Made by a program: the position numbers and the translations under genes
Assembly: GCA_036873135.1 (NCBI GenBank)
Contig: JAPTYO010000018.1
Coordinates: forward strand, 11,151,503-11,215,502
Source: Clarkia xantiana subsp. parviflora
Lineage: Eukaryota > Streptophyta > Magnoliopsida > Myrtales > Onagraceae
Direction: 5' to 3'
DNA length: 64,000 nt
Shown: piece by piece, positions 44,315 to 54,306 of the stretch
Position numbering within the stretch: the first letter of the stretch is position 1
Layout: each line of letters starts with the position of its first letter
The notes under the pieces: model-generated
Seen by the model: the letters and a program-made list of their open reading frames with translations, nothing else
What the model was told of the DNA's origin: nothing
The model's database searches: none

Positions 44315-46029
44315 TCAGGACCTCTTACCCAGCACCACAGCAGCGGAAATTCTAGAGGCATAGACCTCCCGAGAGGCTGTGATGTCACCTCCTGCGGCAA
44401 ATCCTCCGTGAATCACATTGATGGTGCCCCGCTTCTCCTTACGGGCGCTAGAGGACTCTGGTTCCGACTTATTCTTCTTCATGGACCGATCGCGGGATAG
44501 GGAACGGGACCGCGATCGAGATCGGGAGCGGGAACGACACCGCCTTTCAGCCACAAACTCCTTAAGCTTCCCCTTCTGGATCAGCTTTTCAATCTCCTTC
44601 TTCAACTCCCGACAATGGTTAGTGTCGTGACCGCTGGCGCGGTTGAACCGACAGTAACGATCGGTACGGGATCCCGTAAACTCTCCTTCCTTCTTCGGGG
44701 GTACCTAGAGATACCCTGTCGATCCATGACTGCTAACACCTCCGCCATGGAGCTATTGAGAGGGTTGTTATAGTCCTACCGCTTATCCATCCTCGGGGGA
44801 CGCCTATCCTCCCTTCGATCAGAACGACCTCGAGTCCGACTGCCCGCGGACTTATCCTTCCGCTTATGGTCGTCCAATGGCTTGAGCGACTACCTCCCCT
44901 TATTCGACTTCGGAGGATCAAGCTCTCCGGCAGCGATTTTCGACTCTTGCACGTCGATCTGCTGCTTCACCCTCTTCTGTAGTGCCTCCATGTTCCACAC
45001 AGCTTTCTCAGCCACGCTGTGCATCAGGTCGGAACCATAGGGGACTGTTAGGTTCTGCAGGAAGGTGCAAATGGTCTCTCCCTCCGATATCTCCTCGTCA
45101 ATCTCCGCTACGCTAGCAGTGTACCGTTGGTAGTAATGTGCCAGCGATTCGTCGGGCCTCTGCACCACCTGGGCGAGGGACCTTACGCTCTTCAAGAGGC
45201 GGCGACGACCCTGGTACTGCTGGATGAAACGGTCGTGCATATCAGCCCAGCAGGTGATGCATCCTGGGGGCAGGCTGAAGAACCAGGTCAAGGCCCTTTC
45301 ACCAAGTGTATTCGGGAACAATACACACACGATATCATCGTTCGGGGCTCTGCCCAGACAAGCCATGAGGTGCTTCTGGACATGACGAACCGGATCTCCC
45401 TCGCCATCATACTCCTTCACTGTGGGGATACCCAGCCCTGGCGGGGCAAGGGTGTCTATTAGTCGGGGAACGAAGGGATGGGTGGAACGATCCCTCAGTT
45501 CCGACATCATCTGCTTCTGCTCCCCCATGCAGATGTTCACGATCTTCACCACCTGATCGGGGGTGATGGGACCATTGAGGGGAATGGTCCTATGCTGCAC
45601 TGGTCCTTGCCCGTCGACCACAAATCGCTCTGATTGAGCGGGCTCCTTACCCTTATCCTGGCTTCTGGGTTGGGCCTCCTGCATATTCTGAACCTCTGCT
45701 GGCGGGGGCATCTCCTCCTGCCTCTTGGCCGCCTCTCTCCGCTCTAAGAGAGCCTCCACGGCCGCCAAAAACATCGTTATGGCATCCGCCACAGCCTTTG
45801 TCAGATCCGCGTTTGGAGGAGCCTCCTCCTCCTCCCTATTCTCTTGGTGTTGAACAGCATCCTCAGGAACTTCGTTGTGCCCCCCTGTCCGGGAGACCTC
45901 AGCAAGGAGGTTTTGGTCCTCAGCACGCTCCGGTGGCGAATTCAGAGTCATCCCGGCAGGATGACGGGAACCACCAGATTGTCCTTGCCTTCTCTGCTTA
46001 CCAGCCGCCATTGAACGAGTAGAAGTCAT
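44315..46029 (-). pseudogene. Gag of element D
   Basis: ATG at 46029 (MTSTRSMAAGKQRRQGQSGG), open for 379 codons to a TAG near 44890 (CAG to TAG against E). Contains the Gag core GPITPDQVVKIVNICMGEQ, RALTWFFSLPPGCITCWAD, DRFIQQYQGRRRLLKS. The later part has further stops, then CRFNRASGHDTNHCRELKKE, in which the knuckle His is Asn, then an RS-rich tail (CRSRSRSRSRSRSLSRDR) and AVVLGKRS with a TGA at 44317-44315. In E this TGA is CGA. Confidence 0.85.
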
Positions 46030-46045
46030 ACCAGCTTTTTGTCAT

Positions 46046-46065
46046 GTTTCCCACAGACGGCGCCA
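46046..46065 (-). other. Primer binding site of D
   Basis: Minus strand TGGCGCCGTCTGTGGGAAAC, identical to that of A, one base from the LTR. Confidence 0.8.
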
Positions 46066-46066
46066 A

Positions 46067-46784
46067 TGTTGGATCACGGTTGGAACTCCGGCACGGTCTT
46101 GACGGCGATCCGAACTCCTTCGCTCCACGTAATCCTGCAAGAGGGGATAGACCGGGCGGTGACCCAGAATCCCTCTCCGATGCTTAAATGAGTATCTCGT
46201 ATAAACTGGTAAGCAAGAGTCTCAAAGAGTGTATATCAAAACGTATGTGATCTGAGGTAACTGCTGCCCTTTTATAGGAGAAGAGCTACCTCAGTTACCT
46301 GGAGAACCGCTGGGGAGTTTAGCCAACGTTCCGCGTATCTCGGCCGCGATCCCGCCTATCTAGGCCATGATCTCGCCTATCTCGGCCACGCTCCGCGTAT
46401 CTCGGCCACGATCCCGCCTATCTAGGCCATGATCTCGCTTATCTCGGCCACGCTCCGCGTATCTCGGCCTCAACCTCTGATAGCAAGTCCCGACCAGTAT
46501 CGGGGACTCCAGAGTTATCTCATTGTGTCACCGCTCGGGGCCCCTCGTCATCGTGATAGGGCCAATCATTCTCAGGGATTCGTCATCGGGGCCTACTTAA
46601 AGGCATCTCATCGGGAGCATCCAGCTCGCCAATCGGGACCGACTCTGTCGGGACCTTTCATCATCGGGACTCCCTCTGTCGGGACCCTTCGCCTTGGTCA
46701 TCCTGACCTCGTGTTAGGGCCCAGTGGGCCTATTCACCGTTTACTCACCGTTAAAGGGCCTGACGGCCATAGCGAAACCCATCA
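46067..46784 (-). repeat. 5' LTR of D (718 bp)
   Basis: TGTTGGATCACGG...AACCCATCA on plus; nearly identical to the 3' LTR. TATA box (minus ctataaaag) at 46270-46278. Confidence 0.93.
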
Positions 46785-48240
46785 ATGCGCAAGTCCTTAG
46801 AGTCGCCCTTGGCATTTGTAAGTAGTAATGCCCAAGGCTTTTTTTCTCGGTACTTTGCATTTGTGAGTAGTAATGCGCAAGATCCATATACTTATGTGAG
46901 TGTAATGTCTCAACAAGGCGAGATCTTAGTTTTTACCGTCTCTTAGTCCATTCTAAGGCGACGTTGTCACAAGACACTACTTGTCTGTTTGGTGTGTTTT
47001 TCCATTCGTTAGTTAGGGACATCCCGCGTAACGTTGTTACAAGGCGTTCTGTAGGCTAACCCAATTACTTGCCTTGTGATGCTAATACGTCTCTACTTTG
47101 TTAATCAAAGGGACGTGACATAGGTCGTGTAATACGCCTTGTAGTTTATACCGTCTATTGGGCCATTCCAAAGCGACGTTGTTGAAGACACGACTTGCCA
47201 TTTTGAAGTGTTTTATCTTCCGTACTTTGGGTACCCCCGCCGTATCGTTATTGCAAGGCGTTGTCTAGTACTTGTCTTGTGATGCTACTACACCTCTGCC
47301 TGGTTGTTCAAGGGGGTTGTACAAGATTGCGTTGCACGACTTGTAGTTTTTCCCGTCTCTTGGGCCACTCAAAGGCGACTTGAAGTGTTTTATTCCTGTT
47401 ATCCGTTCACGGGCAAGATAACGTTTTATAAGACTCGACTTGTATATTTGGTGAGTTTTTTGTTGCGTTGTGCGTGGTGGCGGTTCTAGAGAGGATTTCG
47501 AACCATGTTCCAGCGTAGAAAGGTGGTACGTAATAATGAACGCTTCTTTAGGTAGTAGTAGGTTCTCATGGGTTTGCCCTCGTGAAGAGGATGTCTCGCC
47601 ATGTTTTATGGGATGAATCACACCCAAGTGTTTAGTAATCTATACTGGGTGTCATTTTCCTCAGTAAGATGTCATGGGGTTGCCCTCGTATAGAGGATGT
47701 CGCACCATGTAAATGTGTGGGGTTGCCCTCGTATAGAGGATGTCGCACCACGTAGTGGATGGTAACCTCTTGGTTGAAAAATCCAAGGTATGGTTGTTTT
47801 AATCATGGGTTGCCCCCGACTAGGGATGTCGCACCATGTTATTTGTAAGTAATCCTTAGAAAAAATTTCTGGATGTACTTGTATAGAGTAGACAAGATAG
47901 ATGTTGAGCGAGAGAGCGTATTGAGTATTCATTGTTGATGTCGAGTATTGACATGCTTGTGGCATATAAAGGCCGTTTGTTGTATTTAGCATAATAGCTT
48001 GTATTGTTGGTGAATATTTAATGCATATGGTCCACTACTTGGTGTTATTCCAAAGTAGGGAATGTGAGGAGGTAATGTACCTCCGAAAATACATTAACTT
48101 CATTAGTTATGCGATGCTTACATAGTTGCGAATATATGAAGTTATTATATCTCCTTCAAGTATTGCATATAATAAAAAGCGTTAAAGAGCTTGATACGAA
48201 GACTCTTTAGTTAAGTAAGTGGTGTATTCCTACATGGAAC
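46785..48240. repeat. X spacer between integrase and aORF, with two repeat families
   Basis: 46785-46890 continues the gtagtaatgcg units broken by D. Between 47570 and 47845 there are four units of about 36-45 bp with (a)tgggg(t)ttgccctcgtatagag and gatgtcgcaccatgt. They match C 795-1001 in reverse. The stretch 46900-47480 has repeated ccgtctcttgggcca and gcgacgttgt segments (aligned with C near 1260-1300). No gene. Confidence 0.65.
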
Positions 48241-49518
48241 TTCTTCAGGTGTCCGCCATTGTATGTGTTTGTGGATATGTTGCCATCCGCATCCTCCAAA
48301 CGATAAGCGTTGGTTTATGGTACCGATGCTATCTTGTATGGACCCTCCCATTTAGGCGATAACTTGTTGATTGTATCAAGTTGTGGGAATTTGTTATTTC
48401 TCCACACAATTTCGCCTACATGGAATTGTCTTCCTTTGACCTTTTGGTTGTAGTATCTCGAGGTGATTAAGCGCATCCTTGCTTGAATCTCCTCTGATCT
48501 CCAACAATTTTATCGGTCAAGTCCAAATGTAGAAGTCTTCATTCTTCGTTTTCCTGGATGTCGTAATGTGTTGTCCAGTATGATGAGGCGGCTATCTCTA
48601 CCGGTGCGACTGCTTCTGTTCCATACACCAGGCTGAATGGTGTCTCTCCTGTTGTTCGCTTAGGCGTTGTGCGTACCGCCCATAGGACGCTGCTGAGTTC
48701 TTCGGCTCATCCTCCTTTTAGTGCGTGTATTCTTTTCTTTAGACTATCCAAGACGATCTTATTTGCTGACTCCACCTGTCCATTGGTTTGTGGGTGGTGC
48801 ACTGACACAAAGATTTGCTCTATGTTCAAGGTTTCACAGTAGGTTTTTATCCTACCACTTTTGAACTGCAGACCATTGTCGCTTATGAGTAATTTTGGGA
48901 CGCCATATCGAGCAACAATATGATTTCAGATAAAATGGATGATTAGAGCTTCCGTTGTTCTTGCCAATGCCTTGGCTTTTATCCATTTGGAGAAATTGTC
49001 GATAGCAACCACGATATATTTGGTTTTCCCTTTAGACATTGCGGGTGGACCTACCAAGTCGATACCCCATTGCGCGAAAGGCCACGCACTTGCTATTGGG
49101 CTTAGCTCCACGGCTGGAGCTGTGATGCTTCTTGAGTACTGTTGGCAGGAGTCGCACTTTGTTACCATGTTTGTTGCTTCGGCTTTCATGGAAGGCCAAT
49201 AGTATCCCAGACGTAGGGCCTTGCGAATCAAAGAACTTGCTCCTTCATGGTAGGCCACCTGTCCTTCATGTAGCTCTTTTAACACCTTTTGTGTTTCCGG
49301 CTGTGCGATACACTTTAAGTATGGGTTAAAAAACCTGTCTTATAAAGTTGGCCTTCAATGATCGCATAGTTAACGACGACCCTTTGTATTTTGTTCGCCT
49401 GTGTTCTGTTGTCTGGGAGCGCGTCTGTCGTCAAGAATGCGTGGATTGGTTTCATCCAAGTCTGTGTGGCGTCAATGGTTAACACCTCCAATTTGTCGAT
49501 GACCAATATAATTCTATG
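48241..49518 (-). pseudogene. Integrase of element X
   Basis: Follows the X aRNase H once E is removed. VIDKLEVLTIDATQTWMKPI, then the HHCC finger HEGQVAYHEGASS and KCDSCQQYSRS, then the core WGIDLVGPPAMSKGKTKY, ISDNGLQFKSG, TNGQVESANKIVLD and [20 protein letters not shown]. Several stops and frameshifts (near 49315, 48925, 48715 and below) make it non-functional. The C-terminal part is barely readable near 48400-48240. Clearly more decayed than the copies in A, D and E. Confidence 0.82.
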
Positions 49519-49523
49519 TTCGA

Positions 49524-50219
49524 TGTTGGATCACGATGGAACTCCGGTACGATCTTTGACGGCGATCCTAGCTCCTTTGCTCCACGCAATCCTGTAAGAG
49601 GGGATAGACCGAGCGGTGACCCAGAATCCCTCTCCGATGCTTAAATGAGTATCTCGTATACGGTGGCAAGTAAGAATCTCAAAGTGTCTCTCAAAACGTA
49701 ATGTGCTCTGAGGTAACCTCTGCCCTTTTATAGGCGGAGAGGTACCTCAGTTACCTGGTGAACCGTTGGGGTGGTTAGCCCGTATTCCGCGTATCTCGGG
49801 CACGATCCCACCTATCTAGGCCATGATCTCGCTTATCTTGGCCATGCCCCGCGTATCTCGGCCACGCTCCGCGTATCTCGGCCACGCCCCGTGTATCTCG
49901 GCCTCATCCTCTGATAGCAAGTCCCGACTAATATCGGGGAATCCAGAGTTATCTCGTTGTGTCACCGCTCGGGGCCCCTCGTCATCGTGACAGGGCCAAC
50001 CGTTCTCAGGGATTCGTCATCGGGGCCTACTTAAAGGCATCTCATCGGGAGCATTCAGCTCACCTATCGGGACCGACTCTGTCGGGACCTCTCATCATCG
50101 GGACTCCCTCTGTCGGGACCCTTCGCCTGGGGTCATCTTGACCTCCATTGAGGGCCCAGTGGCCCTATTCGCTGTTTGCTCGCCGTTAAGGGGCCTAACG
50201 TGCACAGCGAAGCCCATCA
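49524..50219 (-). repeat. 3' LTR of E (696 bp)
   Basis: TGTTGGATCACGA...AAGCCCATCA on plus, very similar to 59961-60655. Contains several ~21-bp units ggccacgc(c/t)ccgcgtatctc (about 49793-49905). Confidence 0.93.
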
Positions 50220-50233
50220 TTTGCCCCCAAGAC
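50220..50233 (-). other. Polypurine tract of E
   Basis: Minus strand gtcttgggggcaaa, same as A and D. Confidence 0.85.
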
Positions 50234-50600
50234 ATGAGGGACTTACAGTTCGTCGTGTCTTCTAACCCCCGACCTCCCGACGTCGGAATCAGAGACCTTT
50301 CCCTTGGCATAGTTACTTGGTACAAGTCTTCTTGTTCACGTTTCCTCGATGCCTTGAGGATAACCACCAAATCCGAGAAGACTCCTCGGTTCCCCTGCCA
50401 TTAAATGCAGCAGATAACGAAGCGACGTCTTTGGCACCCGTGCCTGATTTTTCGCGTCTGCTTTTTCTGAAAAGTGCTTTTCAGGCCGTTTCATCATTGC
50501 ACCCGTTGCCATTCTGCACGTTCCATCTCAACGGTCCAGATCAGAATGCTTCAACTTCGACGATTCAGATCAAAGCGTCCCTTCGACTGTCCTCTTTGCC

Positions 50601-50608
50601 TATAAAAC
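50601..50608 (+). promoter_or_regulatory. TATA box of the E antisense gene
   Basis: tataaaac in ttgcctataaaaccctaac, 174 bp before the ATG at 50775. Confidence 0.65.
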
Positions 50609-50774
50609 CCTAACTGTGGGCACAGTTTCACTTTTACCGTCTCCGAAGCTCTCTGCGACCTCTCTGAGAATTCAAGCTCTGTGATTCCGAAGACCTCAGT
50701 GCTCCTCCGGCCTCCTATCCTTCCAAGCAACTTTTCCGACAACGTCAAGTTCATCCTTCCAGCCTCCATCCATC

Positions 50775-51679
50775 ATGTCTGGTAAGGGTTTCTTCTTCGT
50801 TGCTTGTACATTTTTTTCCTTGTTTGCAGTTTTTGGAAAACCCAATGTGCCTTTCCATGGCTGATTTCAGACAGCAGATCTAGTTCCGAGGGAAGGAAGC
50901 CCTTCAACTTCGACTATGCTCTGAATGAGATTTCCAGCACAGCGTACGATGCAGCTCTCCGGGAGGGATGCATTATTTCTACCTGGGAACTTCGTTTCCC
51001 ATATCCCTGGCCCCGCCCCTCGGGTAACCTTGAGGTTACTCGTCCCCGGAAAGGGGAGGTATTTGTCTCGACGGGGCAAATATCAGCGGGGATCAGATTC
51101 CCCTTTTGTGGTAATCTGGTCGAGATGTGCCAGCATTACAAGACGCATCCGACCACCTTCTCTCCCCATGCCATACACCTGTGGAACGCCTTCCAGGTCC
51201 TCTGCTTCCGACATAAGTGGGTATGCAGCCTCAAGCTCATCAGGACCTTCTACGGGATGAAGTGCAATGAGGCGGGGGTTTGTGCCTTCTACCCCCGGAT
51301 GCCGAAGTGGAACAAGACGCAACTCGGGTTCTGCAACTGGACCAATGACACCTGGAAGGTGGTCAAGGGTCGGGGACTCCTGGTCGACACGGGGCCCGAC
51401 AACAGTTGGTGGAAGAGGAGTTACTTCTTCATCCAAAACTCCTCGATCCCGTGGCCCCGATGGGAGGTGGAAGCGGACTCTCCTCCCGCTTTCCACACAT
51501 ACACCGACGAAGACTTCTAGACTCTTCAGCTCATCCAGCTCTACCGGTGGGGGGAGTCCTACACTCCCCTCGACGCCAATTCTCTCGTGGAGCGGGACCT
51601 GGTGAATGCCGGGATCCGACTCCTCGACACAATCTCCGGGGGGCAGCTTTTCGACGGCCCCTCCAATATGGTTCCCTGG
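50775..51679 (+). pseudogene. aORF exons 1-2 of E: Transposase_28 domain, one stop
   Basis: Exon 1 ATGTCTG (50775-50781), intron 50782-50870 (gtaagg...ttcag), exon 2 50871-51679 (809 nt). The protein begins MSDSRSSSEGRKPFNFDYA. Domain blocks: GNLVEMCQHYKTHPTTFSPH, LWNAFQVLCFRHKWVCSLKL, CAFYPRMPKWNKTQLGF, WKVVKGRGLLVDTGPDNSWW, RSYFFIQNSSIPWPRWEVE. A TAG at 51518-51520 (about codon 219; CAG in D and A) is the only stop in the whole gene. Exon 2 ends at VPW before a 39-nt GT...AG segment (51680-51718). Transposase_28 is a plant family of unknown function. Confidence 0.8.
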
Positions 51680-51718
51680 GTAAATCTCTAACCTCTGTTT
51701 TTACTGTTTGCAGCTAAG

Positions 51719-52732
51719 AAGGTATCCGTGCTGACCAATCTGATCCTTAAGCAGGGGGAGACCGATGCTGTCCGCCCCACGCGGAAGAGGAAGTCAGCCA
51801 AGAGGGCTGCTGCTCCATCGGGGTCTCCTTCCGCGGAGAGGCCCAAGCGGAGCCGTGTGGAGGTGGATAAGCTCTTTGACGTCCAGAACGCTGAAGAAGG
51901 TAGAAATCTTCGCCTCGCTATTAAATCGTACAGGAGGCTGGTTCCGAAGGAGCTGATTCCCTCGACCATGGAGGCCCGCATCGCCGATGTTAAACGTGTC
52001 CTCCGAGGGGAAACTCCTCGTGTCCTGAAGGCGGGCTACTACAACTACCGCGGGAAGGACCAATATGTCCCCCGACGTATTGTTTGGTGTAAGGGCTCTG
52101 ATGAACTTCCTGATTACGTTTCTAAAGCCTCCTCTCGTCCTCTAGGTGCAGGTCACTCCGGGACTCCGTCGGGTGCTGGAGCCTCAGCAGGCGCGCCACC
52201 TTCCGTAGGGGCGCCTTCTTCTGCAGGGGCACCACTTTTCTCCAGTGGTGGGACCCCGACCGGCGAACAATTTCGTCGGTTGGAGAGCCTGGACTCCTCC
52301 GAGGAGACTGATGAGGGTGGCTCCCTTCGCCATCGTCGGAGGACGGGGCAGTCCCCGCTGAAACCAACCTCCAAGGGGCTGCCCCCCTCGCCTTCTTCAC
52401 GACCGCAGCGACAACCGTCGCCTGCCCACAACTTCACTCCTTCCCCAGCCCGGGGTGGGTCGGAGGCACGCCCCTCCACGTCCCCAGTCGGCCCTTCTCC
52501 TCTTCCCCTCGACGGGAGCTTCTACAAGGCCTTCGAATCCGACCAGGAGGATGCTCCCTGGACCCCGATCCAAACGCTGCAAGGGGTCCAGCTCCGACAA
52601 GGGGACACATATCCGGAGCTGGCTCTACACCTGGTAGTAGGCTCAATCATGCCTTCTATGAGTTATCCGATTACCTTAGATCGGGAGGAGATGCGCCGGG
52701 ATGTAAAGGAGATGTGCATGCGTCTGATAGAG
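51719..52732 (+). CDS. aORF exon 3 of E: basic and Pro/Ser-rich region
   Basis: 338 codons, no stop. KVSVLTNLILKQGETDAVR, then the basic TRKRKSAKRAAAPSG and ERPKRSRVEVDKLFDV, a likely nuclear-localisation cluster. VKRVLRGETPRVLKAGYYNY and KDQYVPRRIVWCKGSDELPD form a conserved block. Low-complexity GAGASAGAPPSVGAPSSAGA and Ser/Pro-rich segments follow, then DAPWTPIQTLQGVQLRQGD. It ends at the donor gtaagc (52733) on a codon boundary. Confidence 0.78.
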
Positions 52733-52810
52733 GTAAGCCTTTCACCCTTCTTTTCTTCATCAATAAGACCGGTTGCTCATCTACTAATACTTCTTTTCCT
52801 TTCTTCGCAG

Positions 52811-53479
52811 GAGATGGGGGACATCAACCGTTCCATTGGGTACCTCCTCGCCTATGAGGAGGCCCTGGAGAAAGAGCGGGCGGTCACGGCCAAGCTTAAG
52901 GAGGATCTCGCGGCCTCCGAGTCTTCGCGGGGAAAATTGGCCAAGGAGCAGGCCATCCTCGACCGAAAGACTCGGGACCTCCAAAAGCAGGTCCGTGACT
53001 TCAAGGGGCTCCTGAAGCGGGAGTGGCAGGAGCGGCAGGTTGCTGAGGACAAGCTGGTCCTTGATAAGAAGGCTCTGGAGGAGCAAGTTGCTGGGGTTCC
53101 CGCGCAGCTGGTCGCGGCCGAGACCAAGGGCCGGGAGGATTATCGGAGGTCTGAAGACTTCCAAGCTGATGCTGTGAAGTTCTGCAGCGCGGAGGTGGAG
53201 AACACCCTCTTCAACGCGGTCGAGGAACTCCACCTGGAGTATGGCGACGCCATCAACTTCGACAAGTCTCCTTCTCTCGCTCCCTTCGCGAAGAAATACT
53301 TTGCTCTCTCGGAGGAGAGTGATGGGCGGAGCACTCCCGCTATTGTTGAAGACACAGCGAAGCCTCCAAGTGCTGATACTCCGATAATCAACCCTCCAGC
53401 AGCTGAACTTGTGGAGCCTTCCGCCACCGACCTCGTGGACCCAGCTCCCGTTGATGCCGCCGACAAGGACCCAGCCTAA
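52811..53479 (+). CDS. aORF exon 4 of E: coiled-coil domain
   Basis: The acceptor cgcag is at 52810; the 78-nt intron is in frame and open, so unspliced RNA would also be readable. EMGDINRSIGYLLAYEEALEK starts a coiled coil of ~100 residues (RGKLAKEQAILDRKTRDLQK). Then come VKFCSAEVENTLFNAVEELH and LAPFAKKYFALSEESDG, then an acidic Pro/Ala tail (STPAIVEDTAKPPSADTP). Stop at 53477-53479. The predicted spliced protein is about 832 residues. Confidence 0.78.
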   Translation, partial: EMGDINRSIGYLLAYEEALEKERAVTAKLKEDLAASESSRGKLAKEQAILDRKTRDLQKQVRDFKGLLKREWQERQVAEDKLVLDKKALEEQVAGVPAQLVAAETKGREDYRRSEDFQADAVKFCSAEVENTLFNAVEELHLEYGDAINFDKSPSLAPFAKKYFALSEESDGRSTPAIVEDTAKPPSADTPIINPPAAELVEPSATDLVDPAPVDAADKDPA

Positions 53480-53589
53480 CTGCTTATCTTTAGAGTCCTT
53501 GTATTCTCCTCATTTTTGTAATCCTCGGGCCTTTGAGCCCTTATGAATATCAGACTTTCTTAGTTCCGATTTTCCTTTGCACTTCTTAA

Positions 53590-54305
53590 AGCGACTTTAC
53601 TATACTTGTTTAAGTCGACAGTTAAGATATTCTCACACATCACTTAAGATGATTTACCAACTTGCACCACTTAAGGTGACTTACCATCACGCACCACTTA
53701 AGGCAACTTTCCAATACTTAGAATAAAATCCAAGAATCATGCATCACTTAAGACGACTTAATCTCGTGCATAACTTAAGACGACTTAATCTCATGCATCA
53801 CTTAAGACGACTTTAACAATACTTAGAGCAAATCTAAGAATCATGCATCACTTAAGACGACTTAATCTCGTGCATCACTTAAGACGACTTAATCTCCTGC
53901 ATCACTTAAGAAGACTTTAACAATACTTAGAGCAAATCTAAGAATCATGCATCACTAAAGACGACTTAATCTCGTGCACCACTCAAGGCGACTTTTCTCG
54001 TGCACCACTCAAGGCGACTTTTCTCGTGCACCACTTAAGGCGACTTTTCTCGTGCACCACTCAAGGCGACTTTTCTCGTGCACCACTCAAGACGACTAAA
54101 TAACGCTTAGAATAAATCTAAGAATAACTCTGATTGTAAGAAACCTCTTTATTTATTGATGGCATAAAATTTGCTTACAACGAATCAAACGATAAATAAC
54201 TTACACCACTTAAGGAGATTTTACATCGGGCACCAATTAAGGCGACTTTTCATCGGGCACCACTTAAGGCGACTTTTCATCGGGCACCACTTAAGGCGAC
54301 TTTTC
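53590..54305. repeat. Tandem repeats between aORF and pol of E
   Basis: Units of 26-27 bp: ctcgtgcaccactcaaggcg with ttttctcgtgcac at 53980-54080, and ttaatctcgtgcatcactta / agacgac forms at 53740-53960. A larger repeat includes caatacttagagcaaatcta plus agaatcatgcatcac, occurring three times. The core in element orientation is tcgccttaagtg(g). Confidence 0.9.
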
Positions 54306-54306
54306 A

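Larger units (their letters stand above)
35846..46784 (-). mobile_element. Element D: Tat-lineage Ty3/gypsy retrotransposon, both LTRs, TSD ATGCG
   Basis: LTRs at 35846-36566 (3') and 46067-46784 (5'), target duplication atgcg at 35841-35845 and 46785-46789. Gag-pol on minus, aORF on plus. Same organisation as A and E. Stops and frameshifts affect gag, pol and aORF. Confidence 0.95.
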
